Positions 1 through 8,390 are shown, counted from the stretch's first letter. The stretch is 64,000 nucleotides of DNA from Streptomyces sp. NBC_00442 (GCF_036014195.1 NZ_CP107918.1:5084001-5148000); one strand, 5' to 3'. Notes: a model not told the origin generated them from the sequence alone. Numbers and translations are program-made.

Positions 1-1592
1 GCGACCTCGGCGACCTCGCGGAACTCGCCGGATGGTCGGCCCGCGCCTTCGGATCGGGCTTCGTGCAGGTCAACCCGCTGCACGCGGCGGTACGCGGCAC
101 CCCCACCGACCCGTCTCCCTACCGGCCCTCCTCGCGCCGCTTCCCCGACCCCGTGCACCTGCGCGTCGAGGACGTACCCGAATACGCGTACGCCACCGAC
201 CGCGCCGCGCTCGACGCGCTGTCCGACCGGGCGGCCACCCTGCGCGAACAGGTCCTCGACAAGGGGGAGTTGATCGATCGCGACGCCGTGTGGGAGCTCA
301 AGCGGGAAGCCCTTGACCTCCTGTACCGGGTGCCGCTCGCGCCGGGCCGCCGCGCCGCCTACTGCGACTTCCTCGCCGAGCAGGGCCAGGCCCTCGAAGA
401 CCACGCCACGTGGTGCGCGCTCGCCGAACGGTACGGGCCCGAGTGGCGCCGCTGGCCCGCAGGGCTGCGCGACCCCGCCTCCGCGGCGACCGCCCGCGCC
501 CGGCGTGAACTCATCGACCGCGTCCACTTCCACTCCTGGCTCGCCTGGCTGACCGACACCCAGCTCGCCGCCGCCCAGCGCGCCGCCCGCGAGGCGGGCA
601 TGCCGGTCGGCCTGGTCCACGACCTCGCCGTCGGAGTGCACCCCGACGGAGCCGACGCCTGGGCCCAGCAGGACGCCTTCGCGCCCGGCATGTCCGTGGG
701 GGCGCCCCCCGACGCGTTCAACGCGCTCGGCCAGGACTGGGGGCTGCCGCCCTGGCGCCCCGACGTCCTGGCCGCCCGCGGCTACGCCCCCTACCGCGGC
801 CTGCTCCAGGGCCTGCTGCGGCACGCGGGCGCCCTGCGCATCGACCACGTGATGGGCCTGTTCCGGCTGTGGTGGGTGCCCGCGGGCCACCCGCCCACCG
901 ACGGGACGTACGTCCACTACGACGCCGAGGCCATGCTCGCCGTCCTCGCCCTGGAGGCGCACCGCGCGGGCGCCGTCGTCGTGGGGGAGGACCTCGGCAC
1001 GGTGGAGCCCGGCGTGCGCGAAGCCCTCGCCGCGCGCGGTGTGCTCGGCACGTCGGTCCTCTGGTTCGAGCGCGACTGGGCGGGCGACGGGCGCCCGCTG
1101 GCCCCCGAGTCCTGGCGGCCCGGCTGCCTGGCCACCGCCACCACCCACGACCTGCCGTCCACCGCGGCCCGCCTCACCGGCGAACACGTCGGGCTGCGCC
1201 ACCGCCTGGGCCTGCTCACGAGCCCGCTGGCCCAGGAGCAGAGCGCCGCGCGCGCCGAGGTGGGGGAGTGGCTCGGCCACCTCGAACGGCTCGGGCTGCT
1301 GCCCGACGCCCCCGGCGACGAAGAGGCCGAGGTCCGGGCCGTCTACCGGTTCCTGCTGCGCACCCCGGCGCGGATGGTCGGGGTGTGGCTGCCCGACGCG
1401 GTCGGCGACCGAAGACCGCAGAACCTGCCCGGCACATGGGACCAGTACCCCAACTGGCGCCTCCCGGTGGCCGGCCCCGACGCCCGCCCCCTGACCCTGG
1501 AGGACCTCACGGCCTCGCCCCGGCTGCACGCCCTGATGCGGATCTTCCCGCGCGGGGGGCCGGGGGCCGCGAGCGGCGACGGCACGGGGTGA
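1..1592 (+). CDS. malQ: 4-alpha-glucanotransferase (amylomaltase), 5'-truncated by window edge
   Basis: Transfers alpha-1,4-glucan segments between maltodextrins in cytosolic glycogen/maltodextrin metabolism (GH77). The open frame enters at base 3 and the true start lies upstream. GH77 landmarks are visible in order: the stretch LRIDHVMGLFRLWW, the acid in VVGEDLGTVEPG, ATTHDLPST, and near the C-terminus the family signature NLPGTWDQYPNW. About 530 residues are present, so roughly the first quarter of a typical actinobacterial MalQ (about 700 residues) is missing. The C-terminal tail is short and low-complexity (GGPGAASGDGTG). No operon partner is visible downstream; a new leaderless-type promoter follows. 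Identification is secure; only the 5' part is unseen. Confidence 0.95.
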   Translation, partial: DLGDLAELAGWSARAFGSGFVQVNPLHAAVRGTPTDPSPYRPSSRRFPDPVHLRVEDVPEYAYATDRAALDALSDRAATLREQVLDKGELIDRDAVWELKREALDLLYRVPLAPGRRAAYCDFLAEQGQALEDHATWCALAERYGPEWRRWPAGLRDPASAATARARRELIDRVHFHSWLAWLTDTQLAAAQRAAREAGMPVGLVHDLAVGVHPDGADAWAQQDAFAPGMSVGAPPDAFNALGQDWGLPPWRPDVLAARGYAPYRGLLQGLLRHAGALRIDHVMGLFRLWWVPAGHPPTDGTYVHYDAEAMLAVLALEAHRAGAVVVGEDLGTVEPGVREALAARGVLGTSVLWFERDWAGDGRPLAPESWRPGCLATATTHDLPSTAARLTGEHVGLRHRLGLLTSPLAQEQSAARAEVGEWLGHLERLGLLPDAPGDEEAEVRAVYRFLLRTPARMVGVWLPDAVGDRRPQNLPGTWDQYPNWRLPVAGPDARPLTLEDLTASPRLHALMRIFPRGGPGAASGDGTG

Positions 1593-1695
1593 CACCGGGC
1601 CGCGCCGCGCGGCTCCGGCATCCTCGCCGTACGCGCGCCCGCCCGCGCGGACCCCGTACGGCACCCCCGGGCGCGCGGTGCTCTCGGGCGTTCGC

Positions 1696-1701
1696 TACGT
1701 T
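1696..1701 (+). promoter_or_regulatory. -10 hexamer of a probable leaderless gene
   Basis: TACGTT lies six bases before the GTG at 1708, with no Shine-Dalgarno between them. This is the usual geometry of a leaderless actinobacterial mRNA. Confidence 0.45.
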
Positions 1702-1707
1702 TGCTCC

Positions 1708-1947
1708 GTGGACAAGAACAACGCCCTGCGCGCCGGCGCCGTAGCAGCCGGTACGACGCTGATGATGCTGCTCATGTCGTCCCCCGCGCTCGCGCTCACG
1801 CGCGACGACGGCGACGACCCGGGTCACGGCCTGAGCGTGATCGACACGATCGGTCTGTTCGTGCTCGCGCCCCTCGCGCTGTTCGCGATCATCGCCGGAC
1901 TGGTGATGGTGCTGGACAAGTCCCGTAAGACGGCGAAGAAGGCGTAG
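1708..1947 (+). CDS. small membrane protein, conserved hypothetical
   Basis: 79-residue protein of unknown function. The N-terminal hydrophobic stretch (AGAVAAGTTLMMLLMSSPALA, about residues 9-29) looks like a signal peptide or first membrane segment. A short charged linker (TRDDGDDPGHG) and a second membrane segment (IDTIGLFVLAPLALFAIIAG) follow, with a basic tail (DKSRKTAKKA) that should face the cytoplasm. I chose GTG 1708 over 1678 because a TACGTT -10 sits six bases upstream and the residues before GTG would be atypical. It is a single-gene unit between malQ and a strong terminator. The gene is real by coding bias; no function can be assigned. Confidence 0.75.
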   Translation: MDKNNALRAGAVAAGTTLMMLLMSSPALALTRDDGDDPGHGLSVIDTIGLFVLAPLALFAIIAGLVMVLDKSRKTAKKA

Positions 1948-1966
1948 CCCTTCGCGGAACACGCGT

Positions 1967-2003
1967 CCCCCGCGTCTCCCCCCATCCGGGAGGGACGCGG
2001 GGG
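1967..2003. terminator. bidirectional stem-loop between convergent genes
   Basis: Perfect 10-bp arms CCCCCGCGTC (1967-1976) and GACGCGGGGG (1994-2003) lie between the small membrane protein gene and the convergent marR gene. Confidence 0.7.
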
Positions 2004-2044
2004 CTTCCGTGCGTGCCCGCCCCCCACCTGGGGGCACCCACTCT

Positions 2045-2569
2045 TCAGTGTGCGGCCAGCAACTTCCGCAGCAGCACCGAGAGTTGAGCGGCCTCCGTTG
2101 CGTCGAGGGCGGAGGTCAGCACCTCGGTCTGGGCGGAGAGGCCCGCGGTCACCGACTCGTCCACCAGCTTCAGTCCGCGCTCCGTCAGTGTCACCCGCAG
2201 CCCGCGCCGGTCCGTGGGGTCGGGGCTGCGCGCGAGCAGGCCCGCCTTCTCCAGTTTGTCCAGGCGCCCCGTCATCCCGCCCGTCGTGAGCATCAGCGTC
2301 CCCGAGAGCTGGCGCGGTGACAGCGTGTACGGCTCGCCCGAGCGGCGCAGCGTCGCGATGACGTCGAACTCCCCGCGCCCGATGCCGAAGCGCGCGTACT
2401 CCTTGTCCATCCGGTCGCCCATCGCCCGCGCGATCCGGTAGATCCGCCCGTACACCGCCATCGGCAGGGTGTCGAGGTCGGGCCGGACCGCGCCCCACTG
2501 CTCGGTGATCGCGTCCACCGCGTCCGCGGATGTCGTGCTGCCGCTGGTGGCAGTCGTGGGGCCAGTCAT
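2045..2569 (-). CDS. MarR-family transcriptional regulator
   Basis: 174-residue winged-helix regulator, likely a dimeric repressor released by a small ligand. The MarR core is visible: RGEFDVIATLRRSG (helix 2), LSPRQLSGTLMLTTGGMTGRLDKLE (recognition region) and the wing DPTDRRGLRVTLTERG. The ATG at 2569 was chosen because it is preceded, six bases away, by a GATACT -10 with a TTGCGT -35 at 17-bp spacing. That implies a leaderless mRNA and makes longer N-terminal extensions unlikely. It is divergent from an MFS exporter, with a perfect palindrome in the shared intergenic region. I infer that it autoregulates and represses the exporter gene. The ligand is unknown. Confidence 0.92.
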   Translation of the reverse strand: MTGPTTATSGSTTSADAVDAITEQWGAVRPDLDTLPMAVYGRIYRIARAMGDRMDKEYARFGIGRGEFDVIATLRRSGEPYTLSPRQLSGTLMLTTGGMTGRLDKLEKAGLLARSPDPTDRRGLRVTLTERGLKLVDESVTAGLSAQTEVLTSALDATEAAQLSVLLRKLLAAH

Positions 2570-2575
2570 GGGACC

Positions 2576-2604
2576 AGTATCCGGACCATCTCGGTCGGAC
2601 GCAA
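2576..2604 (-). promoter_or_regulatory. marR promoter, leaderless type
   Basis: Reading the minus strand, TTGCGT (2604-2599), a 17-bp spacer and GATACT (2581-2576) are followed six bases later by the marR ATG. Confidence 0.55.
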
Positions 2605-2613
2605 GAAAGTTGC

Positions 2614-2647
2614 TTGACGGAAAGTAGCTTACGAGTAAGCTACTTTC
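2614..2647. promoter_or_regulatory. MFS-gene promoter overlapped by a perfect palindrome (MarR operator)
   Basis: GAAAGTAGCTTAC (2620-2632) and its exact reverse complement (2635-2647) are separated by two bases. On the plus strand TTGACG (2614-2619) and TAAGCT (2636-2641), 16 bp apart, form a plausible promoter for the exporter whose -10 lies inside the right arm. A dimer bound here would occlude that -10; the marR promoter lies 16 bp to the left. Confidence 0.7.
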
Positions 2648-2704
2648 AGCTAAGTCACTTGCCAAGCCGCTTACTGCCCTTTCGTGGCCGGAGACGGAGT
2701 TCCC

Positions 2705-4084
2705 ATGCGTACGTACCGCAGTCGTGCCCGCACCCCACGCATAGCCGGGGAGCGGCGGATGCTCGTGGCCATGGCGGTCGACGCGACCGGCTCGGGGATG
2801 TACGTGCCGTTCAGCCTGGTCTTCTTCCACCACGTCACCGGGCTGCCGTTCGCCACGGTGGGCCTCGTGCTCACGGTCGTCGGACTGCTCGGGCTCGGCG
2901 CGCTGCCGCTCGCCGGGGCGGCCGTCGACCGGTACGGCGCCCGGCGCGTCCAGCTCCTGCTGTACGGGGTGCGCGGCACCGGCTTCCTGCTCTACCCCTT
3001 CGCCCACTCACTGCCCGCCTTCGCGGCCGTGGCGCTCGCCACCGCCTTCGGGGACCGCGCCTTCCCCGCGGTCCAGCAGTCCCTCGTCGGCGAGGTCGCC
3101 CAGGGCGCGGACCGGGACCGGTTGCAGGCCTCCTCGCGGGCCCTGCGCAACGGCGGCCTCGGGGCGGGCTCGCTGCTCGCCTCGCTCGTCGTCGGATTCG
3201 GCGGCGACGCCGGATTCACCGCCGCGGCCTGGCTGAACGCGGCCAGCTTCGCCCTCGCCGCGTGCCTGATGCGCGGCGTACGGCCCGAACGGCGGGGCAC
3301 CGTGACGCCGACGGCGTCCGGCGCGTCCGGTGAGGGGCTCAGGGGGGCCGGCGCCACACGGCCCGCGGGCTACCGGCAGGTCTTCGCCGACCGGCCCTTC
3401 CTCGGGCTCACCGCCGTCAACTTCCTCAACGCGCTGGGGTATTCGGCCCTGTCGGTGCTCTTCCCGTTGTACATCACGACCTGGCTGCGCGGGCCGCAGG
3501 CCCTGACGGGCACCGCGTTCACGCTCAACACCGTGATGTGCGCGGCGGGCGGGGTCGTGGTCGGGGCCCGGGTCCGCTCGCGCGGGGCCAGGCGCACCCG
3601 CTCCGCCGCGCTCGGCTCGCTCCTGTTCGCCGCCGCGTTCGCCGCGCAGATCGTGCTCGGTACGTTCCGGCCCGGCTCGGGGATCGTGCTCGGCGGGGCG
3701 CTGCTGATCATCGTGGTGCTGTACACGCTGGGCGAGCTCGTCCACAGCCCGTCGGCCGGGGCGCTCTCGGTGGCGGCCGCGCCGGACGCGCTGCGCGGGC
3801 GGTACCTGGCGGCGTACCAGCTGTCCTGGTCGCTGGCCGCGGCGGTCGCGCCGTCGCTCTTCACCGGGCTGATGGCGGTGGACGGGCGGATGCCGTGGGT
3901 TGTTCTGGTGGTGACGTCCATGGTGGCGGCAGGTGGTCTGGTGCGGCTTGAGCGGAGGTTGCCGCGGCGAGCGGTGCATGTCCCCACCCCGGCCCTCCCC
4001 GCTGTGACACTCTGCGGCTCCGCCGCGTGGCCTCCGGGGGCTGAAGCCCCTGGGGCTCCGCCCCAGACCCCGGTTCGCGCCTGA
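2705..4084 (+). CDS. MFS transporter (drug-efflux type)
   Basis: 459-residue major-facilitator exporter in the cytoplasmic membrane with about 12 hydrophobic segments. The family loop 2-3 motif appears as GAAVDRYGARRVQLL and a DRAFPAVQQS-type segment follows, as in macrolide/multidrug efflux MFS proteins. ATG 2705 was chosen over GTG 2684 because GGAG sits five bases upstream of it. It is divergently paired with the MarR regulator, so it is probably induced by its own substrate. The last roughly 35 residues (after RRLPRRAVHV) are not transporter-like: they are read-through into a dispersed intergenic repeat that supplies the stop codon. The substrate is unknown. Confidence 0.9.
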   Translation: MRTYRSRARTPRIAGERRMLVAMAVDATGSGMYVPFSLVFFHHVTGLPFATVGLVLTVVGLLGLGALPLAGAAVDRYGARRVQLLLYGVRGTGFLLYPFAHSLPAFAAVALATAFGDRAFPAVQQSLVGEVAQGADRDRLQASSRALRNGGLGAGSLLASLVVGFGGDAGFTAAAWLNAASFALAACLMRGVRPERRGTVTPTASGASGEGLRGAGATRPAGYRQVFADRPFLGLTAVNFLNALGYSALSVLFPLYITTWLRGPQALTGTAFTLNTVMCAAGGVVVGARVRSRGARRTRSAALGSLLFAAAFAAQIVLGTFRPGSGIVLGGALLIIVVLYTLGELVHSPSAGALSVAAAPDALRGRYLAAYQLSWSLAAAVAPSLFTGLMAVDGRMPWVVLVVTSMVAAGGLVRLERRLPRRAVHVPTPALPAVTLCGSAAWPPGAEAPGAPPQTPVRA

Positions 4085-4260
4085 AGGGCGCTTGTCCTCA
4101 ATCTCCCCCAAGGCCTGAGGGTCAGGGGGGACCCCATGACGGGCCGGGGTCGCCCATGCCGCCCGGCACCGCGTAGTTGAGGGGCGCGGGGAACCGCGCG
4201 AGAAGCGAGCACGGTCCGCACACGAAAGCCGGGTTCAAGGGGCGCGGGGCTGTGACTTTG
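4048..4260 (+). repeat. composite dispersed intergenic repeat, copy 1
   Basis: Module A: hairpin CTGGGGC-TCC-GCCCCAG (4050-4066), hairpin GCGCC-TGAAG-GGCGC (4077-4091), then a tail ending near CCCCATGACGGGC (to about 4145). Module B: GCGCGG-GGAA-CCGCGC, a stem with a GNRA-type loop at about 4185-4200, followed by a segment related to AGCGAGCACGGTCCGC. The same modules recur near 7.3, 15.7-16.2 and 27.9 kb. The MFS stop codon lies in the loop of the second hairpin. Confidence 0.75.
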
Positions 4261-4351
4261 CGCGGCTCCGCCGCAGTGGGCGCGAGCGGCCACGCACGGT
4301 CCGAACGCGCCCTCGGCCCGCACCCACCCGCCCCCGAAAGGGACCCATTCC

Positions 4352-5359
4352 ATGAACATGAAGCCGAACCTGAAGCTGAAGCCGCACCACCGCCTCACCA
4401 CCCCCGCCCTCACCGCCCTCGCCCCCATCTCCTGGGGCTCCACCTACTTCGTCACCACTCAATTCCTCCCCGCCGACCGCCCGTTGTTCACCGGCATGAT
4501 GCGCGCCCTGCCCGCCGGCATCGCTCTGGTGGGGCTCACCAGGCGGCTGCCGCGCGGCGCCTGGTGGTGGAAGTCAGCCGTGCTCGGCGCGCTCAACATC
4601 GGCGCGTTCTTCCCGCTCCTCTTCCTCTCCGCCTACCGGCTCCCCGGCGGAATGGCCGCCGTGATCGGGTCGGTCGGGCCGCTCTGGGTGGCCGGGCTGG
4701 CCGCCCTGTTCCTGGGCGAGAGGCCCACCCGGCGAACCCTGCTCACCGGCATCGCCGCGGCCCTCGGCGTCAGCCTGGTGGTCCTGAAGGCGGCCGGCGC
4801 CTTCGACGCGATCGGGGTGATCGCCGCACTCGGCTCCTCCGCCTCGATGTCCGCGGGGACGGTGTTCACCAAGCGGTGGGGGCGCCCCGAAGGTGCGGGG
4901 CCGCTGGTCCTGACCGGCTGGCAGCTCACCGCGGGCGGACTCCTCATCGCGCCCGTCGCCTTCCTCGCCGAAGGCGCCCCGCCCGCGCTCGACGCACGCA
5001 ACCTCGCCGGATACCTCTACCTCGCCCTGGTGAACACGGCCGTCGCGTACTGGCTCTGGTTCCGCGGCATCGGCCGCATGACCGCGACCTCCGTCACCTT
5101 CCTCGGCCCGCTCTCCCCGCTCAGCGCCGCCGTCATCGGCTGGGCGGCCCTGGGTCAGGCCCTCGCCCCCGTACAGCTTCTCGGGATGGCGATCGCCGTC
5201 GCCGCCACCCTCGCCGGGCAGGCCACCCGGGCCGCGGCCGCTCCCCGGAAGCTCCCCTCCGGGGACCCCGCCCAGGATGCGACACCACCATTCAGTTCTG
5301 CTGAATATAATCGCCGTAAACTTTCGATGGACGTGACCGTTCCTGCGGTGCGACCTTAG
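4352..5359 (+). CDS. EamA/DMT-family membrane exporter
   Basis: 335-residue drug/metabolite transporter with ten predicted membrane segments in two EamA repeats (about residues 15-145 and 155-295). Typical family features are ISWGSTYFV in helix 1, FLGERPTRRTLL at the end of repeat 1 and TFLGPLSPLSAAVIGW in repeat 2. ATG 4352 has an AAAGGGA ribosome site eight bases upstream. The last 30-40 residues are polar and non-membrane: the reading frame runs through a consensus TATAAT and a motif shared with the allantoicase leader before stopping, so the C-terminal tail overlaps the promoter of the next gene. The exported substrate is unknown (amino acids or related metabolites are common for the family). 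Confidence 0.88.
   Translation: MNMKPNLKLKPHHRLTTPALTALAPISWGSTYFVTTQFLPADRPLFTGMMRALPAGIALVGLTRRLPRGAWWWKSAVLGALNIGAFFPLLFLSAYRLPGGMAAVIGSVGPLWVAGLAALFLGERPTRRTLLTGIAAALGVSLVVLKAAGAFDAIGVIAALGSSASMSAGTVFTKRWGRPEGAGPLVLTGWQLTAGGLLIAPVAFLAEGAPPALDARNLAGYLYLALVNTAVAYWLWFRGIGRMTATSVTFLGPLSPLSAAVIGWAALGQALAPVQLLGMAIAVAATLAGQATRAAAAPRKLPSGDPAQDATPPFSSAEYNRRKLSMDVTVPAVRP
5290..5336 (+). promoter_or_regulatory. promoter/operator region of second EamA gene, inside the 3' end of the first
   Basis: ATTCAG-TTCTG-CTGAAT inverted repeat (5290-5306), a perfect TATAAT (5306-5311) and TTCGATGGACGTGA (5323-5336). The last 14-mer recurs exactly at 8532-8545 before the allantoicase gene. No good -35 is seen. 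A small ATG frame (5327-5359) follows, in phase with the end of the upstream gene. Confidence 0.5.
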
Positions 5360-5397
5360 GGGCACACCCCACCCCGCCGCCCCGAAACGGAGTCATC

Positions 5398-6321
5398 GTG
5401 ACCGCCCTGGACCACGTCCGCAGCACACCGCGCACCACCGCGGCCGGGAAGGCGGGCGGAGCCTCCGGGCTCGGGCTCGCCCTCGCGGCCGTCGCGACGG
5501 TCGTCTGGTCCGGGAGCTTCGTCGCGAGCCGGGCGCTGCACGACTCGGTGCCGCCCGTCCAGGCCGCCTTCTGGCGCTGGCTGATCGCCATCGTCGCCGT
5601 CGCACCGTTCGCCGCCCGCGAGGCCTGGCGCCAACGCGCCCTGATCCGACGCCACTTGGGCTACCTCACGATCGCCTCACTGCTCGGCATCACCGTGTAC
5701 AACACCCTCGTCAACCAGGCCGGCACCTCCACGTCGGCCGGCAACATGGGCATGATCATGGCCGCGTCGCCGGTCCTGATGGCCGTCCATGAACGCCTCA
5801 CCGGCGGCCGGCTCGGTGCGCGGCGCACCGTCGGCCTGCTCGTCGCCGTCGCCGGCGTGCTGCTCCTGGTCAGCAAGGGCTCGCTCGATCTCGACCTCGC
5901 CCCAGGCGACCTCTGGATGGTCGCGGCCGCCCTCAGCTTCGCCTCGTACAGCGTGCTGCTGCGCCGCCGCCCGGCCGAACTCGGCTCCCTCACATTCCTG
6001 TTGACCACCTTCGTGCTCGGCGCGCTCATGCTCGCCCCGGCCTACGGCATCAGCCTCGCCGTCCAGGGCGGCTTCGCCGCGACGACCGCCACCGTCGGCC
6101 CGCTCGTCTATGTCGGGGTGCTCTCCTCGGCCGTCGCCTTCTTCGCCTGGAACAAGGCGATCTCCCTCATCGGCGCCGCCCGCGCCGGCGTCGTCTACTA
6201 CCTCCAGCCGGTCTGTGTGGCCCTGCTGTCCTACCCCCTGCTCGGCGAGTCCATGGGCCCCGCGCAGCTGGTGTGCATGGCGCTCATCCTCGGCGGAGTG
6301 GTCCTGGGAAGCCGCAGGTGA
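5398..6321 (+). CDS. EamA/DMT-family membrane exporter, second copy
   Basis: 307-residue ten-segment drug/metabolite transporter. Repeat 1 starts with ALAAVATVVWSGSFVASRAL and repeat 2 ends with the family-typical AGVVYYLQPVCVALLSYPLLGE. GTG 5398 is preceded at five bases by GGAG. It is only distantly similar to the preceding EamA protein, so the pair is not a recent duplication. It has its own promoter region with a TATAAT box. A LysR regulator gene follows 34 bp downstream from its own leaderless-type promoter, a common pairing in which LysR controls the exporter. The substrate is unknown; the shared motif with allantoicase hints at a link to nitrogen or purine metabolism (inference). Confidence 0.9.
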   Translation: MTALDHVRSTPRTTAAGKAGGASGLGLALAAVATVVWSGSFVASRALHDSVPPVQAAFWRWLIAIVAVAPFAAREAWRQRALIRRHLGYLTIASLLGITVYNTLVNQAGTSTSAGNMGMIMAASPVLMAVHERLTGGRLGARRTVGLLVAVAGVLLLVSKGSLDLDLAPGDLWMVAAALSFASYSVLLRRRPAELGSLTFLLTTFVLGALMLAPAYGISLAVQGGFAATTATVGPLVYVGVLSSAVAFFAWNKAISLIGAARAGVVYYLQPVCVALLSYPLLGESMGPAQLVCMALILGGVVLGSRR

Positions 6322-6342
6322 GCCGCGCCGTGGCGGCGCCGG

Positions 6343-6348
6343 TATGTT
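6343..6348 (+). promoter_or_regulatory. -10 hexamer of leaderless LysR gene
   Basis: TATGTT lies seven bases before ATG 6356; no ribosome site intervenes. Confidence 0.45.
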
Positions 6349-6355
6349 GCGTCCC

Positions 6356-7258
6356 ATGAGCGAGTGGGACATCAAGAAACTCCACATCCTGCGGACCCTG
6401 CGCGAGCAGGGCACCGTGACCGCGACCGCCGAGGTGCTGCTCATGACGCCCTCGGCGGTCTCGCAGCAGCTGTCCAACCTCGCCAAGCAGCTCGGCGTGC
6501 CCCTGCTCGAAGCGCACGGCCGCCGCGTCCGCCTCACCGACGCCGCCCACCTCGTGCTGCGCCATGCCGAAGCAGTCTTCGCCCAACTGGAGCGTGCGGA
6601 CGCCGAGTTGGCGGGCTATCTGCAGGGCGAGGCGGGGGAGGTGCGGGTCGGGGCGTTCTCGACCGCGGTGCCCGCCCTCGTCGTCCCCGCCGTGCAGCAG
6701 CTGCGCCGCAGCCATCCCGCCCTTGAGGTACGGGTACGGGAGGCCGAGGCGGCCGAGGCGTACGAGCTGCTCTCGGCCGGGTCGGTGGATCTCGCCCTGT
6801 CGCTCGCGGCCCACGCGCCGAGCGCCCGCGACCCCAAGTTCGCCCTCCTGCCCCTGCTCACCGACCCGCTGGACGTGGCCCTGCCCGCCGGGCACCCGCT
6901 CGCCGCCGAACCGGGCCTGCGCCTCGCCGACCTGGCGCACGAGGCATGGATCTTCGGCGGCAGCGGTCCCTGGTCGGAGATCACCACCGCGGCCTGCGAG
7001 GCGGCCGGATTCGTCCCGGAGCAGGCGCACAGCGCGGCCGGATGGACCGCGATCCTGGCCATGGTGGAGGCCGGGATGGGGGTGGCGCTCGTGCCTCGCA
7101 TGGCGGCGGCGGACCGTCGCGGGGGCGTTGTCACGCGGGTGCTCAGTGCGGATCAGCCGCGGCGGCATGTGGTGGCGGCGGTGCGGCGGGGTGCGGAGGG
7201 GGGGCCGGCTCTGGCGCGCGTGCTGGGCGCGCTGCGGGATGTGGCCGCCGACGCGTAG
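6356..7258 (+). CDS. LysR-family transcriptional regulator
   Basis: 300 residues. The N-terminal winged helix (about residues 5-60) contains the recognition stretch MTPSAVSQQLSNLAKQLG, followed by the linker helix and a periplasmic-binding-protein-like effector domain (about 90-290; GEVRVGAFSTAVPALVVPA at its start and ATILAMVEAGMGVALVPR-type motif near the end). ATG 6356 was chosen over ATG 6344 because the domain begins immediately and a TATGTT -10 lies seven bases upstream. Located just after an EamA exporter gene on the same strand, it probably controls that exporter. The ligand is unknown. Confidence 0.93.
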   Translation: MSEWDIKKLHILRTLREQGTVTATAEVLLMTPSAVSQQLSNLAKQLGVPLLEAHGRRVRLTDAAHLVLRHAEAVFAQLERADAELAGYLQGEAGEVRVGAFSTAVPALVVPAVQQLRRSHPALEVRVREAEAAEAYELLSAGSVDLALSLAAHAPSARDPKFALLPLLTDPLDVALPAGHPLAAEPGLRLADLAHEAWIFGGSGPWSEITTAACEAAGFVPEQAHSAAGWTAILAMVEAGMGVALVPRMAAADRRGGVVTRVLSADQPRRHVVAAVRRGAEGGPALARVLGALRDVAADA

Positions 7259-7294
7259 GCGCTCCGCGGGGGGGTGGACCTTCAAGACCGGGCC

Positions 7295-7450
7295 ACCCGC
7301 GCAGTGCCCCGCGCCCCTGGGAACCCCGCTTTCGTCTGCGGACCGTGCTCGCTTCTCGCGCAGTTCCCCGCGCCCCTAACGGGGCTCGGTAGAGGCCACC
7401 TCAGCCTGTCATGGAGGTCCCCCCCTGGCCCTTGAGGCCTTGGGGGCCCC
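7295..7450 (-). repeat. composite dispersed intergenic repeat, copy 2 (mostly inverted)
   Basis: Two module-B cores ending in CCCCGCGCCCCT (about 7306-7318 and 7362-7379) flank CTTTCGTCTGCGGACCGTGC. The inverted tail of module A (CAGCCTGTCATGGAGG ... CCTTGAGGCC) follows to about 7441. It fills the gap between the convergent LysR and aldo/keto reductase genes. Confidence 0.7.
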
Positions 7451-7472
7451 GGCGTTTGCGTGCGGGTCGTCC

Positions 7473-8384
7473 CTACGGGTGGTGCGTGTCGAGGCGGGTC
7501 AGCTCGCCTGGCGTGAGCCGGAGCGCGCCCGCCGCCACGTTGTCGGCGAGGTGGGCCACGTCCCCGGTGCCGGGGATGGCCAGGACGTGCGGCCCCCGGT
7601 GCAGCGTCCACGCGAGACGGATCCGCGCCGCGCTCACCCCGCGCTCCCGCGCGACCGCCAGCACCTGCTCGCTCTCCGCGCTCTGCGCCCCACCCGCGCC
7701 CGCCTCGCGCCCCGCACCCGCGATCGCGTAGAACGGCACGAACGCGATGCCCCGCTCGCCGCACAGCCGCAGCATGTCCTCCTGCTCGGCGGACGCGCCG
7801 ATGCCGTACGGATTCTGTACGCAGACGACCGGCGCGATGGCCAGCGCCTCGTCGAGGTGGGCAGGGCCCACGTTGGACAGGCCCAGGTGGCGGATGAGCC
7901 CGGCCTCGCGCAGCTCGGCAAGCGCACCGAAGCGCTCGGCGACCGAATCGGGCCCGACGACACGGAGGTTCACCACGTCCAGGTGGTCCCGGCCGAGCTG
8001 GCGCAGGTTCTCCTCGACCTGCCCGCGCAGCGCCCGCGGCGTCCTGGCGTGCTCACCCCACTCTCCCGAGGGCACGCGCGCGGGCCCGACCTTGGTGGTG
8101 ATGACGAGCCCTTCGGCGTACGGGGCGAGCGCCCGGTTGATCAGCTCGTTCGAGGAACGCAGCGGGGAGAAATAGAACGCCGCCGTGTCGATGTGGTTCA
8201 CGCCGAGCTCAACCGCCTTGCGCAGAACGGCGATTGCTTCCTCGCGGTCCCGGGGGACGGCGTCGGCGCGCAGAGCCGCGCCCCGCTGCGGCAGCCGCAT
8301 CGTGCCGAAGCCGATCCGGTTGACGTCGAGGTCGCCGAGCTTCCAGGTGCCGGCGTCCGCCGCGTTGATCTTCTCCGCATTCAT
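7473..8384 (-). CDS. aldo/keto reductase
   Basis: 303-residue NADPH-dependent oxidoreductase of the AKR superfamily, a cytosolic TIM barrel. Visible features are the first strand region NRIGFGTMRLPQRG, the D-Y/F active-site region GVNHIDTAAFYFSPL (Asp and Tyr acting with a Lys in VITTKVGPAR), LDVVNLRVVG, GLSNVGPAHLDEAL and the cofactor region AWTLHRGPHVLAIPGTG. ATG 8384 was chosen because a CATACT -10 lies six bases upstream and no ribosome site is present, which suggests a leaderless mRNA; a longer frame exists but is unsupported. It resembles actinobacterial oxidoreductases that act on small aldehydes or pyridoxal; the substrate cannot be told from sequence. Confidence 0.92.
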   Translation of the reverse strand: MNAEKINAADAGTWKLGDLDVNRIGFGTMRLPQRGAALRADAVPRDREEAIAVLRKAVELGVNHIDTAAFYFSPLRSSNELINRALAPYAEGLVITTKVGPARVPSGEWGEHARTPRALRGQVEENLRQLGRDHLDVVNLRVVGPDSVAERFGALAELREAGLIRHLGLSNVGPAHLDEALAIAPVVCVQNPYGIGASAEQEDMLRLCGERGIAFVPFYAIAGAGREAGAGGAQSAESEQVLAVARERGVSAARIRLAWTLHRGPHVLAIPGTGDVAHLADNVAAGALRLTPGELTRLDTHHP

Positions 8385-8390
8385 GCCGGG

